Shown: one piece after another, positions 52,409-62,349 of the stretch | Layout: each line of letters starts with the position of its first letter | How positions within the stretch are numbered: position 1 is the stretch's first letter | NCBI GenBank assembly: GCA_015060245.1 | Contig: SUYU01000012.1 | Span: 1-64,000 of the forward strand | Direction: 5' to 3' | Length of the DNA stretch: 64,000 nucleotides | Origin: Bacteroidales bacterium | GTDB taxonomy: Bacteria > Bacteroidota > Bacteroidia > Bacteroidales > UBA932 | Made by a program: the position numbers and the translations under genes | The notes under the pieces: generated by a model | The model's database searches: none | What the model was told of the DNA's origin: nothing | Seen by the model: only the letters and a program-made list of their open reading frames with translations

Positions 52409-53167
52409 ATGCAGGAAAAGTTGGAAATATCGCATACACAGGACTCTCTGCCCATTATAGAACTGGATAATGTGGATATTGTCAATGACGGCCACCTTAT
52501 TCTCTCCAATGTCTCCCTCAAGGTAAGCAAAGGAGATTTTGTCTATCTGGTAGGAAAAGTGGGAAGCGGCAAGAGTTCCATAATTAAATCACTTATTGCA
52601 GAGATTCCCATAAAAAACGGTATGGCCAGGGTAGGGAACCACAACCTGGTAAAAATCAAGAAAAAGCAGATTCCATATCTGCGAAGGGGAATCGGTGTTG
52701 TATTTCAGGATTTCCAACTGCTTATGGACAGGAGTGTAGAGGAGAATCTCCTCTTTGTACTTGAGGCTACAGGGTGGAAAAAGCGCTCCGAGATGACAAA
52801 GCGTGTATGCGAAGTGCTTGATATGGTCGGAATGGGTACCAAGGCACACAAGATGCCCCATCAACTCTCAGGCGGTGAGCAGCAGCGTGTGGTAATAGCA
52901 CGAGCATTCCTCAACAATCCTCCCATTATTCTTGCAGATGAGCCTACAGGCAATCTTGATCCCGACACAACTGTTGAGATCATGGATCTCTTTATGAAGA
53001 TTCACAAGGAGCACTCTCCTGCACTTATACTCGTAACGCACAACAGGGATCTTGTCAAGAAGTATCCCGGAGTCCTGATGGAGTGTAAAAAAGGAACTCT
53101 TGTCAAACGCCGGACAGAGGTTGAAATAAATTTTGAGGATGATATATTGGGCGGATTTGCAGAATAG
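52409..53167 (+). CDS. ftsE: Cell-division ABC ATPase FtsE-like
   Basis: [67 protein letters not shown]; probable start 52409. Confidence 0.85.
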   Translation: MQEKLEISHTQDSLPIIELDNVDIVNDGHLILSNVSLKVSKGDFVYLVGKVGSGKSSIIKSLIAEIPIKNGMARVGNHNLVKIKKKQIPYLRRGIGVVFQDFQLLMDRSVEENLLFVLEATGWKKRSEMTKRVCEVLDMVGMGTKAHKMPHQLSGGEQQRVVIARAFLNNPPIILADEPTGNLDPDTTVEIMDLFMKIHKEHSPALILVTHNRDLVKKYPGVLMECKKGTLVKRRTEVEINFEDDILGGFAE

Positions 53168-53182
53168 TTAAGGTTTCAGGTT

Positions 53183-53815
53183 ATGAAGAAACAAACCAAC
53201 AGCAACAGCAAGGAGATTTTGGCGTGGTTCAAGGAGAACATGAAGTCGGCCAGGAGTGAACTTGATTTCCAGAATCCTTTTCAACTCGTTATTGCAGTGC
53301 TCCTCTCTGCCCAGTGTACCGACAAGCGGGTGAACATTGTTACACCGGCTCTTTTTGAGCGTTTCCCTACACCGGCATCACTTGCCGATGCCTCTTTTGA
53401 GGAGGTGTTTGAGTATATCAAGTCGATATCTTTTCCCAACAACAAGGCGCGCCATCTGATAGGCATGGCAAGAATGTTGGCAGATGAGTTTGATTCAATA
53501 GTCCCTTCAACTGTAGAGCAACTTGAAAAACTTCCGGGAGTGGGCCGGAAAACAGCAAATGTGGTAGCCTCAATTATATATGGGGCTCCGGTAATTGCGG
53601 TTGACACTCATGTCTTCAGGGTGTCGCACCGCTTGGGCTTTTCCCGGGGAAAGACCCCGCTTGAAGTTGAAAATGACCTGAATGCCCTTATCCCTGAAGA
53701 TGACAGGGCCGAGGCGCATCACTGGCTCATTCTTCACGGGCGTTATGTCTGCACTGCCCGCAAACCCAAATGTTCAGGGTGCGGAGTGGCCCAATGGTGT
53801 CCGAGTGCGGTTTGA
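53183..53815 (+). CDS. nth: Endonuclease III
   Basis: LPGVGRKTANVVAS HhH, VDTHVFRVSHRLG, C-x6-C-x2-C-x5-C [4Fe-4S] loop. Confidence 0.94.
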   Translation: MKKQTNSNSKEILAWFKENMKSARSELDFQNPFQLVIAVLLSAQCTDKRVNIVTPALFERFPTPASLADASFEEVFEYIKSISFPNNKARHLIGMARMLADEFDSIVPSTVEQLEKLPGVGRKTANVVASIIYGAPVIAVDTHVFRVSHRLGFSRGKTPLEVENDLNALIPEDDRAEAHHWLILHGRYVCTARKPKCSGCGVAQWCPSAV

Positions 53816-53856
53816 TGCTTCTTGAGATTAATGCTACTTCAATGTGCCGCTGAATG

Positions 53857-53917
53857 TTGTGGATGAGGTTGGTTTGTCCACAAAAAGCGATGATTTTGTG
53901 GATGATGTTGGTTTGTC
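53857..53917. repeat. Two direct copies of a 22-nt repeat at 39-nt spacing, 5' of the xerD-like gene
   Basis: TTGTGGATGAGGTTGGTTTGTC (53857-53878) and TTGTGGATGATGTTGGTTTGTC (53896-53917), 21/22 identical. Confidence 0.85.
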
Positions 53918-53918
53918 T

Positions 53919-55094
53919 ATGCAGAAAGATACTTTTAAAATAAAGGTTGATGAGTTTTGCGACTTTATGAGGCTGGAGCGTTCGCTCTCGCCCAACACCA
54001 TTGCTGCATACAGGCGTGATGTTGAGGGATTTTTGCAATTTGTTACTGCGCCGTGTCCTTCTGAAGAGGCTTCTCCTTCTGTATCGCTTGATTCTTCTGC
54101 CTCTTCGGTTGTTGATGCTGCTCCGTCCGCCGCCTCTTCTGGTAGTTCTGCTCAAGGCAATAGGGATGTTGTTTCAGCAACCGCACCTGGTTTGGTACGA
54201 AATGAAGAACTTGAGCCTGTCGGGAGACTTGAGGATATAGATGAAAGGTATCTTTGGGATTATATAAACGCAAGGTATTCAGGCGGAATGCGGCAGAGAA
54301 GCCAGGCAAGGATGATAAGTGCAATAAATGCATTTTTCAAATTCCTGGAGAGCGGCAACAATCCGTGCGACAAGATAGATTCACCAAAACTGCCACGATA
54401 TTTGCCAGATGTGCTCTCTGTTGAGGAGGTTGTGGCAATATTGGAGTCGGTACAGACTTCAGATTTTGAAGGCCAGCGCAACAGGGCAATACTTGAGATG
54501 CTCTATTCGTGCGGTTTGCGTGTCTCGGAACTTGTAGATTTGCGTCTGGAGGATCTCTTTTTCAAGGATGGATTCATTCGGGTTATAGGAAAAGGCAACA
54601 AACAGAGGCTTGTTCCGGTTGGTGAGGTGGCTATAGAGGCTGTAGAAAACTATATTTCATCAAGATGGACATTGATACAGAGTCTAAAGCAGAGTAGGGG
54701 AAAGAGCCGGGGAAAGCATCTTGATGGGGCAAAGTCAGATTCAGAAAGGGGTGTAAAATTGGGCAAGTTGAAAAAGAGAAAAAGCATTGGAAAGATTCTG
54801 CAGGAGGCAGATGAAACGCTCTTTTTGAACCGGCGAGGGGGAAAACTTACCCGTGAAATGGTTTTTACTATAGTCAGGAGGCAGGTTGCGGCGGCAGGGG
54901 TACAGAAGAAGGTCTCTCCTCATACATTCCGCCACTCATTTGCAACGCATCTGGTTGAGAATGGTGCCGATTTGAGGGTTGTGCAGGACATGTTGGGCCA
55001 CTCCAGCATACTTACCACCGAAATATATACGCATGTGAGCAGCAAGCAGTGGATGAAAGACATTCTTGACCATCATCCTATAAAAAGAGTATAG
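53919..55094 (+). CDS. xerD: Tyrosine recombinase XerC/XerD family with two low-complexity insertions
   Basis: LYSCGLRVSEL, HTFRHSFATHLVENGADLRVVQDMLGHSSILTTEIYTHV; start at 53844 or 53919. Confidence 0.85.
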   Translation: MQKDTFKIKVDEFCDFMRLERSLSPNTIAAYRRDVEGFLQFVTAPCPSEEASPSVSLDSSASSVVDAAPSAASSGSSAQGNRDVVSATAPGLVRNEELEPVGRLEDIDERYLWDYINARYSGGMRQRSQARMISAINAFFKFLESGNNPCDKIDSPKLPRYLPDVLSVEEVVAILESVQTSDFEGQRNRAILEMLYSCGLRVSELVDLRLEDLFFKDGFIRVIGKGNKQRLVPVGEVAIEAVENYISSRWTLIQSLKQSRGKSRGKHLDGAKSDSERGVKLGKLKKRKSIGKILQEADETLFLNRRGGKLTREMVFTIVRRQVAAAGVQKKVSPHTFRHSFATHLVENGADLRVVQDMLGHSSILTTEIYTHVSSKQWMKDILDHHPIKRV

Positions 55095-55214
55095 CCGCTC
55101 CATATGATCTTCGCATTGAGTATTCGCCGATTGCCGGATAATAAAGGTGCCGATTCCAAAAGTTTCTCACTAAACAGCAGATGACACTTGATAAAAAGTA
55201 ATCTTTATAACAGA

Positions 55215-55246
55215 CCCCCGAAAGTTTTTTGTCTGACTTTCGGGGG
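55215..55246. terminator. Terminator hairpin between convergent xerD and guaA
   Basis: CCCCCGAAAGT…ACTTTCGGGGG. Confidence 0.8.
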
Positions 55247-55275
55247 AGATGTCAAATGTCTCTCATCAAAGGAAT

Positions 55276-55307
55276 AACCCCTATTAGAGTGCATTCTAAC
55301 AGGGGTT
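55276..55307. terminator. Second terminator hairpin between xerD and guaA
   Basis: AACCCCTATTAGA-GTGCAT-TCTAACAGGGGTT, 12/13 paired. Confidence 0.75.
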
Positions 55308-55427
55308 TACTATTCATAGAGATCTCTTTTGAGTCTTCCACTTCAATGTGAGGTGAGTGACCTTTGGGCCATTCTCTTCTGTTACAGTTCCGGCATAATT
55401 GCCGTTTGTTCCTTTAAATGGAAGATT

Positions 55428-56735
55428 TTACTCCCACTCGATTGTTGCGCTTGGTTTTGGAGACATGTCGTAACATACACGGTTAACGCCGTCAACCTCC
55501 TTGAGGATCCTGTCTGTAATCTTCATGAGGATTGGCCAGTCAACCTGCTCGATTGTTGCGGTCATTGCATCAATTGTGTTTACGGCGCGGATAATTACAG
55601 GCCAATCGTATGAGCGTGCATTATCTTTCACTCCAACTGACTTGAAGTCAGGAACAATGGTAAAGTATTGCCAAACCTTTTTGTCAAGGCCTGCTTTTGC
55701 AAACTCTTCGCGAAGGATTGCATCAGATTCCCTTACTGCCTCAAGACGGTCACGGGTGATTGCTCCAAGACATCTTACGCCAAGACCAGGACCAGGGAAC
55801 GGCTGACGGAAGACCATTTCGTATGGAAGGCCAAGTTCAAGGCCGCATGCGCGAACTTCATCTTTGAAGAGTTGTTTGATAGGCTCAACAAGTTCAAACT
55901 GCATATCCTCAGGAAGGCCTCCCACATTGTGGTGTGATTTTACCATCTTGGCAGTCTTTGTACCGCTCTCCACAATGTCCGGATAGATTGTTCCCTGTCC
56001 AAGGAAATCTATACCGTCAAGTTTACGTGCCTCCTCTTCAAAAACTCTGATGAACTCACCACCGATGATTTTACGTTTCTGCTCAGGATCCCCAACACCT
56101 GCAAGTTTGTCAAGGAAGCGGTCTGTTGCATCAACGTATACAAGATTTGCGCTCAACCGGTTTCTGAATACCTCCACAACATTCTCAGACTCGCCTTTAC
56201 GCATTAGTCCATGGTTTACGTGAACGCATACAAGGTTGTTTCCGATTGCCTTCAACAATAGGGCGGCAACTACAGAACTGTCAACTCCACCTGAAAGGGC
56301 AAGAAGGACTTTTCTGTCTCCAACCTGTTTTCTTACAAGTTCGATCTGGTCATTTACAAAATTGGCCATATTCCAGTTGGCTTCTGCCTTGCAAGTCTCA
56401 AATACGAACGATTTTACAGCCTCTTTAACTGCATTTTCATCATTTGTGAACTGTGCAAGTTTTGTTTGGCAAAGAGCCTTGTCATGACCTGCAGCCATTA
56501 CTGGGAATCCTGCATTATATATATCCGGATTGACATCGATTGCAACCCCATCTATAACATTGTTTGGACCTCCGTTTATGATAATACCTTTAACGTTAGG
56601 CAGGGCTTTCAGTTCTTCAGCCGTAATATCATGCGGATAAATCTCGCTGTATACACCCAATGCGCGGATTGCTCTGGCTACCACTGTATTCTCATGGCTG
56701 CCCAAGTCCAAAATTACAATCATGTCCTGTTTCAT
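55428..56735 (-). CDS. guaA: GMP synthase-like protein with intact ATP-PPase/dimerisation domains and truncated GATase domain
   Basis: LALSGGVDSSV, QGTIYPDIVESG, SHHNVGGLPEDM, RQPFPGPGLGVRCLG, PSATIEWE; no GxCxGxQ nucleophile motif and no HPE. Confidence 0.85.
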   Translation of the reverse strand: MKQDMIVILDLGSHENTVVARAIRALGVYSEIYPHDITAEELKALPNVKGIIINGGPNNVIDGVAIDVNPDIYNAGFPVMAAGHDKALCQTKLAQFTNDENAVKEAVKSFVFETCKAEANWNMANFVNDQIELVRKQVGDRKVLLALSGGVDSSVVAALLLKAIGNNLVCVHVNHGLMRKGESENVVEVFRNRLSANLVYVDATDRFLDKLAGVGDPEQKRKIIGGEFIRVFEEEARKLDGIDFLGQGTIYPDIVESGTKTAKMVKSHHNVGGLPEDMQFELVEPIKQLFKDEVRACGLELGLPYEMVFRQPFPGPGLGVRCLGAITRDRLEAVRESDAILREEFAKAGLDKKVWQYFTIVPDFKSVGVKDNARSYDWPVIIRAVNTIDAMTATIEQVDWPILMKITDRILKEVDGVNRVCYDMSPKPSATIEWE

Positions 56736-56843
56736 CTTACTAGTATTTAAATGTTATCACCTGTTCCCAACGGATTTTTTAAAAAATAACGTGCAAAAAT
56801 ACTATAAAAAAATAATTATTTATACTTTTGCAACCGAATAATT

Positions 56844-58646
56844 ATGCAAAATATTAGAAATATAGCAATCATAGCCCACGTTGACCATGGAAAAACCACA
56901 TTGGTCGACAAAATGATCCAGTATGCCCTGCTTACAAGGAATGCTGAGAAGATGGGCGAACTCATTCTGGACAACAATGATCTGGAAAGGGAGAGAGGTA
57001 TCACTATCCTCGCAAAGAATGTAAGCGTGCCTTACAAGAACTACAAAATCAACATAATTGATACCCCGGGCCACGCCGACTTCGGTGGCGAGGTTGAAAG
57101 GGTTCTGAATATGGCAGATGGAGTACTGCTTCTTGTTGATGCATTTGAGGGTACAATGCCACAGACAAGATTTGTGCTTCAGAAAGCAATAGAGATGGGC
57201 AAGAAACCTGTAGTGGTTGTAAACAAGGTTGACAAGTTGAACTGTCGTCCAGAAGAGGTGAATGAGCAGGTGTTTGACCTTATGTTCACGCTTAATGCCT
57301 CTGAAGACCAACTTGATTTCAAGACAATGTACGGAAGTGCAAAGCAGGGTTGGATGTCGGCAGACTGGAAGAATCCTTCAAAAGACATATCTCCGCTGCT
57401 TGACCTTATTCTTGATGAGATTCCTGCTCCAGAACAGGAGGAGGGTACGTGCCAGATGCTCATTTCCTCTTTGGAGTATTCTCCGTACGTGGGCCGTATT
57501 GCAATCGGTCGTGTAAAGAGGGGTGTGCTCAAGGCAAACCAGAATGTGACTTTGTGCAAACGTGACGGCTCAATGGAGAAGTCCAGAATCAAGGAACTTA
57601 TGGTTTTTGACGGTCTGGGAAAGAAAAAGGTTGATTCAGTTGTGAGCGGTGATATCTGTGCTGTGGTGGGAATCGACGGTTTTGAGATTGGTGATACCAT
57701 TGCAGATTATGAGAATCCGGAGGCTCTGCCTCCAATCTCGGTTGATGAACCTACAATGAGTATGCTCTTCTGTATAAATGATTCTCCGTTCTTTGGAAAA
57801 GAGGGCAAGTTCGTTACATCGAGACACCTTAAAGAGAGATTGGAGAAGGAACTTGAGAAGAATCTGGCACTAAGGGTAAAGGATGGTGTAACCTCTGATT
57901 CGTTTGTGGTTTCAGGCAGGGGCGTTCTCCATTTGTCGGTACTGATTGAGACTATGAGAAGGGAGGGATTTGAACTTCAGGTAGGACAGCCAAAGGTAAT
58001 TGACAGAAATATAAATGGTGTAAGATGTGAACCTATAGAGCACCTTACAATAGATGTTCCTGAGGAGATGGTCGGAAGGGTTATTGAGATGACCACCCGC
58101 AGGAAAGGATCACTCCTTCATATGGACCACAGGGAGGATAGGGTTCACCTTGATTTTGACATTCCTGCCCGTGGTATCATCGGATTGAGGAGCAATCTGC
58201 TTACAGCGACCCAGGGTGAGGCCATAGTTGCGCACAGGTTCAAGGGGTATGAGCCATATAAAGGTGAAATAGAGATGCGTACCAACGGCTCTCTGATCGC
58301 CCTTGAGACCGGAACTGCTGTTGCCTATGCAATGGACAAACTGCAGGATAGAGGCAAGTTCCTCATTTTCCCGGGAGAAGAGATTTATGGCGGTCAGGTT
58401 ATTGGAGAGCATACAAGAATAGGGGATTTGACAATCAATGTATGCAAGACCAAGAAACTTACAAATGTGCGTGCTTCCGGAACGGATGAAAAGGCGGTGC
58501 TTCCTCCACCTTTGCAGTTCTCACTTGAAGAGATGCTGGAGTATATTCAGGAGGATGAGTTGGTTGAGGTTACTCCAAAATCGATGCGTATCAGAAAAAT
58601 TTATTTGGACGAAACAGAGCGTAAACGCAGACAGAAGAATTTGTAG
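56844..58646 (+). CDS. typA: Translational GTPase TypA/BipA
   Basis: [53 protein letters not shown]. Confidence 0.95.
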   Translation: MQNIRNIAIIAHVDHGKTTLVDKMIQYALLTRNAEKMGELILDNNDLERERGITILAKNVSVPYKNYKINIIDTPGHADFGGEVERVLNMADGVLLLVDAFEGTMPQTRFVLQKAIEMGKKPVVVVNKVDKLNCRPEEVNEQVFDLMFTLNASEDQLDFKTMYGSAKQGWMSADWKNPSKDISPLLDLILDEIPAPEQEEGTCQMLISSLEYSPYVGRIAIGRVKRGVLKANQNVTLCKRDGSMEKSRIKELMVFDGLGKKKVDSVVSGDICAVVGIDGFEIGDTIADYENPEALPPISVDEPTMSMLFCINDSPFFGKEGKFVTSRHLKERLEKELEKNLALRVKDGVTSDSFVVSGRGVLHLSVLIETMRREGFELQVGQPKVIDRNINGVRCEPIEHLTIDVPEEMVGRVIEMTTRRKGSLLHMDHREDRVHLDFDIPARGIIGLRSNLLTATQGEAIVAHRFKGYEPYKGEIEMRTNGSLIALETGTAVAYAMDKLQDRGKFLIFPGEEIYGGQVIGEHTRIGDLTINVCKTKKLTNVRASGTDEKAVLPPPLQFSLEEMLEYIQEDELVEVTPKSMRIRKIYLDETERKRRQKNL

Positions 58647-58708
58647 CAATTTTTGTTGCCTTTTTGCTTAATATTGACTATCTTTGCACGCTCTTTATGG
58701 ATTTTTGA

Positions 58709-59263
58709 ATGGTTATGAGAGAGCAACATGTTGGAAATAAGAACTTTATAATACAAATTAAAGGTCTTAAGATAGGAAAGTATGAATACGATTTTCCTGT
58801 AGACGGTGCTTTCTTCAGAGAGTTTGAGAATACACAGATATTGGATGCATCACTTGATGTCAAGATTATTCTTGAAAGGGGCGGAGGATGGATGAATCTT
58901 GTAAGCAATATCAGGGGTACTGTGACCGTTGAGTGTGACAGATGTCTTGATAACCTGGATTTGCCTGTGGATTTTTCGGCAAACCTCGCTGTAAAGTTCG
59001 CAAAGAGTGATGAGGATCCGCAAAGTGATGAGTTCCTTGTAGTGGACCCTTCCGACGGGGAGTTGGATTTGAACCAGTTCATATATGACTATGTATGTGT
59101 GAACTTGCCGTTGCAGAGGGTTCATCCGGAGGGAGGTTGCAACCCGCAGGTGATTGCAAGGTTGAGTGGAATGGAGGCGGAAAACAATATTGGGCAGGAA
59201 AGCGGCAATGAGGTCAATTCACCTTTCGGTGCATTGGGCGAATTGCTTAAAAATATGAAATAA
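58709..59263 (+). CDS. DUF177/YceD-like protein
   Basis: VTVECDRCLDNLDLPVDFSANLAVKF; directly upstream of rpmF-plsX-fabH. Confidence 0.85.
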   Translation: MVMREQHVGNKNFIIQIKGLKIGKYEYDFPVDGAFFREFENTQILDASLDVKIILERGGGWMNLVSNIRGTVTVECDRCLDNLDLPVDFSANLAVKFAKSDEDPQSDEFLVVDPSDGELDLNQFIYDYVCVNLPLQRVHPEGGCNPQVIARLSGMEAENNIGQESGNEVNSPFGALGELLKNMK

Positions 59264-59283
59264 CAATTAAAAAATAAGTAGAG

Positions 59284-59466
59284 ATGGCACATCCTAAACA
59301 CAAAATTTCGAAACAGCGCAGAAACAAACGTAGAACTCACGATAAAGCAGTAGTTCCTACACTAGCATCTTGTTCAAACTGCGGTGCTACAGTAAGATAC
59401 CACCATGTTTGCCCAGAGTGTGGTTACTACCGTGGCCGTTTGATCATTGAGAAAGCAAACGCGTAG
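59284..59466 (+). CDS. rpmF: 50S ribosomal protein L32
   Basis: MAHPKHKISKQRRNKRRTH; CSNCGATVRYHHVCPECGYYRGR. Confidence 0.96.
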   Translation: MAHPKHKISKQRRNKRRTHDKAVVPTLASCSNCGATVRYHHVCPECGYYRGRLIIEKANA

Positions 59467-60420
59467 TTGATGATCAGGATTGGAGTTGATGCAATGGGTG
59501 GAGATTATGCCCCCGAAAATGTTATTTTGGGGGTAATTGATGCCTATTCACATCTCGATTCTGAAACAAAGATTTTCCTGGTTGGAGATCAGGAAAAGAT
59601 TACCGAAGTCTGCCGTCATTACGGTCTGGACTCCGGTAATTTTGTAGTAATCCATGCCTCCCAGACCATAGGCATGGGAGAGCATCCTGTAAAGTCTTAC
59701 CTGCAGAAGTGTGATTCAAGCATAAATGTGGGATTCAACAAGTTGCTGGAGGGTGAGATAGATGCCTTTGCAAGTGCCGGCAGTACCGGTGCAATGCTTA
59801 TGGGCTGTGTGCGTACACTCAAGACTTTGAAAGGATTGTTGCGTCCCTGCATATCTGCACAAATTCCTTTGGCCAACGGAAAGAACATGCTTATTCTAGA
59901 TGTGGGCCTCAATACCGAGAGCAAACCAAAGATGCTCTATCAGTTTGGCATAATAGGTTCGATATATGCCAAGACCATGATGGGCATAGCCAATCCGAGG
60001 GTGGCTCTTCTGAATATTGGAGAGGAGAGGGAAAAGGGGACACTTGTTGCCCAGGAGGCCTATAAAATGATGGAGGCTTCAGAAGACCTCAATTTTGTAG
60101 GCAATATGGAGGCAAACTCACTGTTCAACGGCGGTATAGCGGATGTTTTGGTTACCGACGGCTTTGTAGGCAATGTTTGCCTCAAGCAGACTGAGAGCAT
60201 GTACGAAATGTTCTCAAAACTTGGTGTCAATCATCCCTTCTTGAGCAGATTTAACTATGAATATTATGGCGGAACACCTGTTTTGGGTGTTACAGCACCG
60301 GTGGTTATAGGCCATGGTGCATCTACCCCGTTGGCCATCAGGAACATGATTCTTGAGGCAGAAAAATCAGTCAAGAACAGATTGGTGGAGAGGGTACAGG
60401 ATGCAATGTCGGGCCAGTAG
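59467..60420 (+). CDS. plsX: Phosphate acyltransferase PlsX
   Basis: IGVDAMGGDYAPENVI; SAGSTGAMLMG; VTDGFVGNVCLK. Confidence 0.95.
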   Translation: MMIRIGVDAMGGDYAPENVILGVIDAYSHLDSETKIFLVGDQEKITEVCRHYGLDSGNFVVIHASQTIGMGEHPVKSYLQKCDSSINVGFNKLLEGEIDAFASAGSTGAMLMGCVRTLKTLKGLLRPCISAQIPLANGKNMLILDVGLNTESKPKMLYQFGIIGSIYAKTMMGIANPRVALLNIGEEREKGTLVAQEAYKMMEASEDLNFVGNMEANSLFNGGIADVLVTDGFVGNVCLKQTESMYEMFSKLGVNHPFLSRFNYEYYGGTPVLGVTAPVVIGHGASTPLAIRNMILEAEKSVKNRLVERVQDAMSGQ

Positions 60421-60453
60421 CAAGACTGTCGGGATACTAAAAACAAACCTAAA

Positions 60454-61437
60454 ATGAAAGCAATTATTACAGGGATTGAGGCGTTTTTGCCTGATTACAT
60501 TCTTACCAACGAGGAGTTGTCTACAATGGTGGATACATCTGACGAGTGGATAATGAGCCGTGTCGGTATCAAGGAGAGAAGAATTCTGAAAGAGGACGGA
60601 TTGGGTACTTCATATATGGGTGAGCAGGCTGTAAGGAAGTTGCTTGCAGCCACAAATACCAAGCCGGAGGAGATTGAACTTCTCATTTGTGCTACAGTGA
60701 GTCCGGATATGCTCTTCCCTGCTACAGCAAATATCATTTCAGACAAATGCGGAATCCTTAATGCCTGGGGTTATGATATGAATGCAGGCTGTTGCGGATT
60801 CATCTTCAGTTTTGAGACTGTAAGAAGATTCATTGAGACTGGCAAGTACAAGAAAGCCATTCTTGTATGCGGAGAGAGAATGAGCGGTATGACCAATTAT
60901 GAAGACAGAACCACATGTCCATTGTTTGGTGATGCTGCGGTTGCAATGCTTATTGAGCCTACGGAGGATGAGAATCTCGGCTTCCAGGATTCAATCATGC
61001 ATGTTGACGGCATAGGCCGCCACTACCTCTACCAGACTGCAGGCGGTTCGCTTTATCCTCCGACTGAGGAGACTGTAAAGAACCGTCTTCACTTCATACA
61101 CCAGGATGGCCAGCATGTATTCAAGTATGCGGTTTCGCGTATGGCTGATGTATCTGTTGAGATGATGGAGCGTCACAACCTTACAGCAGATGATATTGCA
61201 TATCTGATTCCTCATCAGGCAAATTTGCGTATCATTGATGCAACCGGCAGAAGAATGGGTCTTACTCCAGATAAAATTCTTATTGACATCGAGAAGTTCG
61301 GAAATACAGCAGGAACATCAATCCCATTGGCATTGTGGGACTTCAAGAATAAGTTCAAGAAGGGAGATACACTTATTTTCTCTGCATTTGGTGCCGGATT
61401 TACATGGGGTTCAATCCTATATCGCTGGGCATATTAA
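60454..61437 (+). CDS. fabH: 3-oxoacyl-ACP synthase III
   Basis: SDEWIMSRVGIKERR, NAGCCGFIFSF active-site Cys, IPHQANLRIIDA, GNTAGTSIPLAL. Confidence 0.95.
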   Translation: MKAIITGIEAFLPDYILTNEELSTMVDTSDEWIMSRVGIKERRILKEDGLGTSYMGEQAVRKLLAATNTKPEEIELLICATVSPDMLFPATANIISDKCGILNAWGYDMNAGCCGFIFSFETVRRFIETGKYKKAILVCGERMSGMTNYEDRTTCPLFGDAAVAMLIEPTEDENLGFQDSIMHVDGIGRHYLYQTAGGSLYPPTEETVKNRLHFIHQDGQHVFKYAVSRMADVSVEMMERHNLTADDIAYLIPHQANLRIIDATGRRMGLTPDKILIDIEKFGNTAGTSIPLALWDFKNKFKKGDTLIFSAFGAGFTWGSILYRWAY

Positions 61438-61456
61438 ATAAGATGGTGTCCAAAAG

Positions 61457-61487
61457 TTGGATAACTCAATAAAATTTTATACATTTG
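61457..61487 (+). promoter_or_regulatory. Promoter upstream of tRNA-Arg(CCU)
   Basis: TTGG, N19, TACATTTG (61480-61487). Confidence 0.6.
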
Positions 61488-61506
61488 CATCCCCTTGTGG
61501 AGCAAT

Positions 61507-61578
61507 GGCCCTATAGTTCAAGGGATAGAACGAAAGTTTCCTAAACTTTAAATACAGGTTCGAGTCCTGTTGGGGCTA
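61507..61578 (+). tRNA. tRNA-Arg (anticodon CCT)
   Basis: Anticodon arm AAAGT-TTCCTAA-ACTTT, T arm CAGGTTCGAGTCCTG, acceptor GGCCCTA/TGGGGCT (terminal G-U). Confidence 0.88.
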
Positions 61579-62035
61579 CTAAAGAGGACAAATCGCAAGA
61601 TTCGTCCTTTTTTTGTGTGTTTTCATTTTTATAAGTATTTGATACACTGAATATTAAATCAAAGAACAAATTTCCAAACTCGGTTAGATAAGCCCTATTT
61701 TCCTTATCCCATTTTACTCCATTAGGAAAGACCATTTTTTGTATCTTTTGACTGACTTCAAAGTCGCCCATATTCCAATAACTACTTAAATTACAAGCAA
61801 TTCTGATTGCATCCTCAATGTAAGACGCAAGGTTCGAAAGGTTCACAGAGATTTTTTCCAACTCTGCCTCCGTAGAGCGTTTTTCAGCCTCCAAATCGGC
61901 GATGGCACTGCTGTACGCATCTTCGTCCACTTTACCTATTGCGAAGTTCTTTTTAGCCGTTTTAATATAGGTATTGATAGTTGCCAAATGCTTCTTTACT
62001 GCATTGATGTCATCTTCCTGTGGAGTAGTTGAATT
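61541..62035 (-). pseudogene. C-terminal remnant of a site-specific recombinase/integrase ending inside tRNA-Arg(CCU)
   Basis: Frame reads …INAVKKHLATINTYIKTAKKNFAIGKVDEDAYSSAIADLEAEKRSTEAELEKI…DLSSLVAPTGLEPVFKV*; coiled-coil C-terminal region of a serine-recombinase type; final residues are antisense to the tRNA 3' half; no catalytic domain. Confidence 0.6.
61584..61613 (+). terminator. Terminator after tRNA-Arg(CCU)
   Basis: GGACAAATC-GCAA-GATTCGTCC followed by TTTTTTT. Confidence 0.75.
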
Positions 62036-62052
62036 AGCCCACCAGCGAGGGC

Positions 62053-62303
62053 TAACGATGTCGGACATTGCCAAAAAGGTCGGCATCAGCCGTGTGAACT
62101 TATCGAATAGCCTCAACGGGAATCCAACCCTCTCTCGACTTACCGAGGTGGCGGAGATATTGGGCGTTGAGGTTTCGGAACTATTCAAGCCCACCTCGAC
62201 CCAAAAGGTTGTGAGCGGTTATTTGGAGTGTGATGGTCGCATCGTGAAGGTCGATAGCCTCGATGCGGTTAAGCGTTTTGTTGCCGAGGTTGAAGCAAAA
62301 TAA
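62053..62303 (+). CDS. XRE-family HTH regulator, probably 5'-truncated
   Basis: RGLTMSDIAKKVGISRVNLSNSLNGNPTLSRLTEVAEILGVEVSELF; upstream frame is antisense to the integrase remnant. Confidence 0.65.
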
Positions 62304-62349
62304 CAAGGGGTACCAGTATTGGGTACCCCTTATTTGGTAGATGATACTT

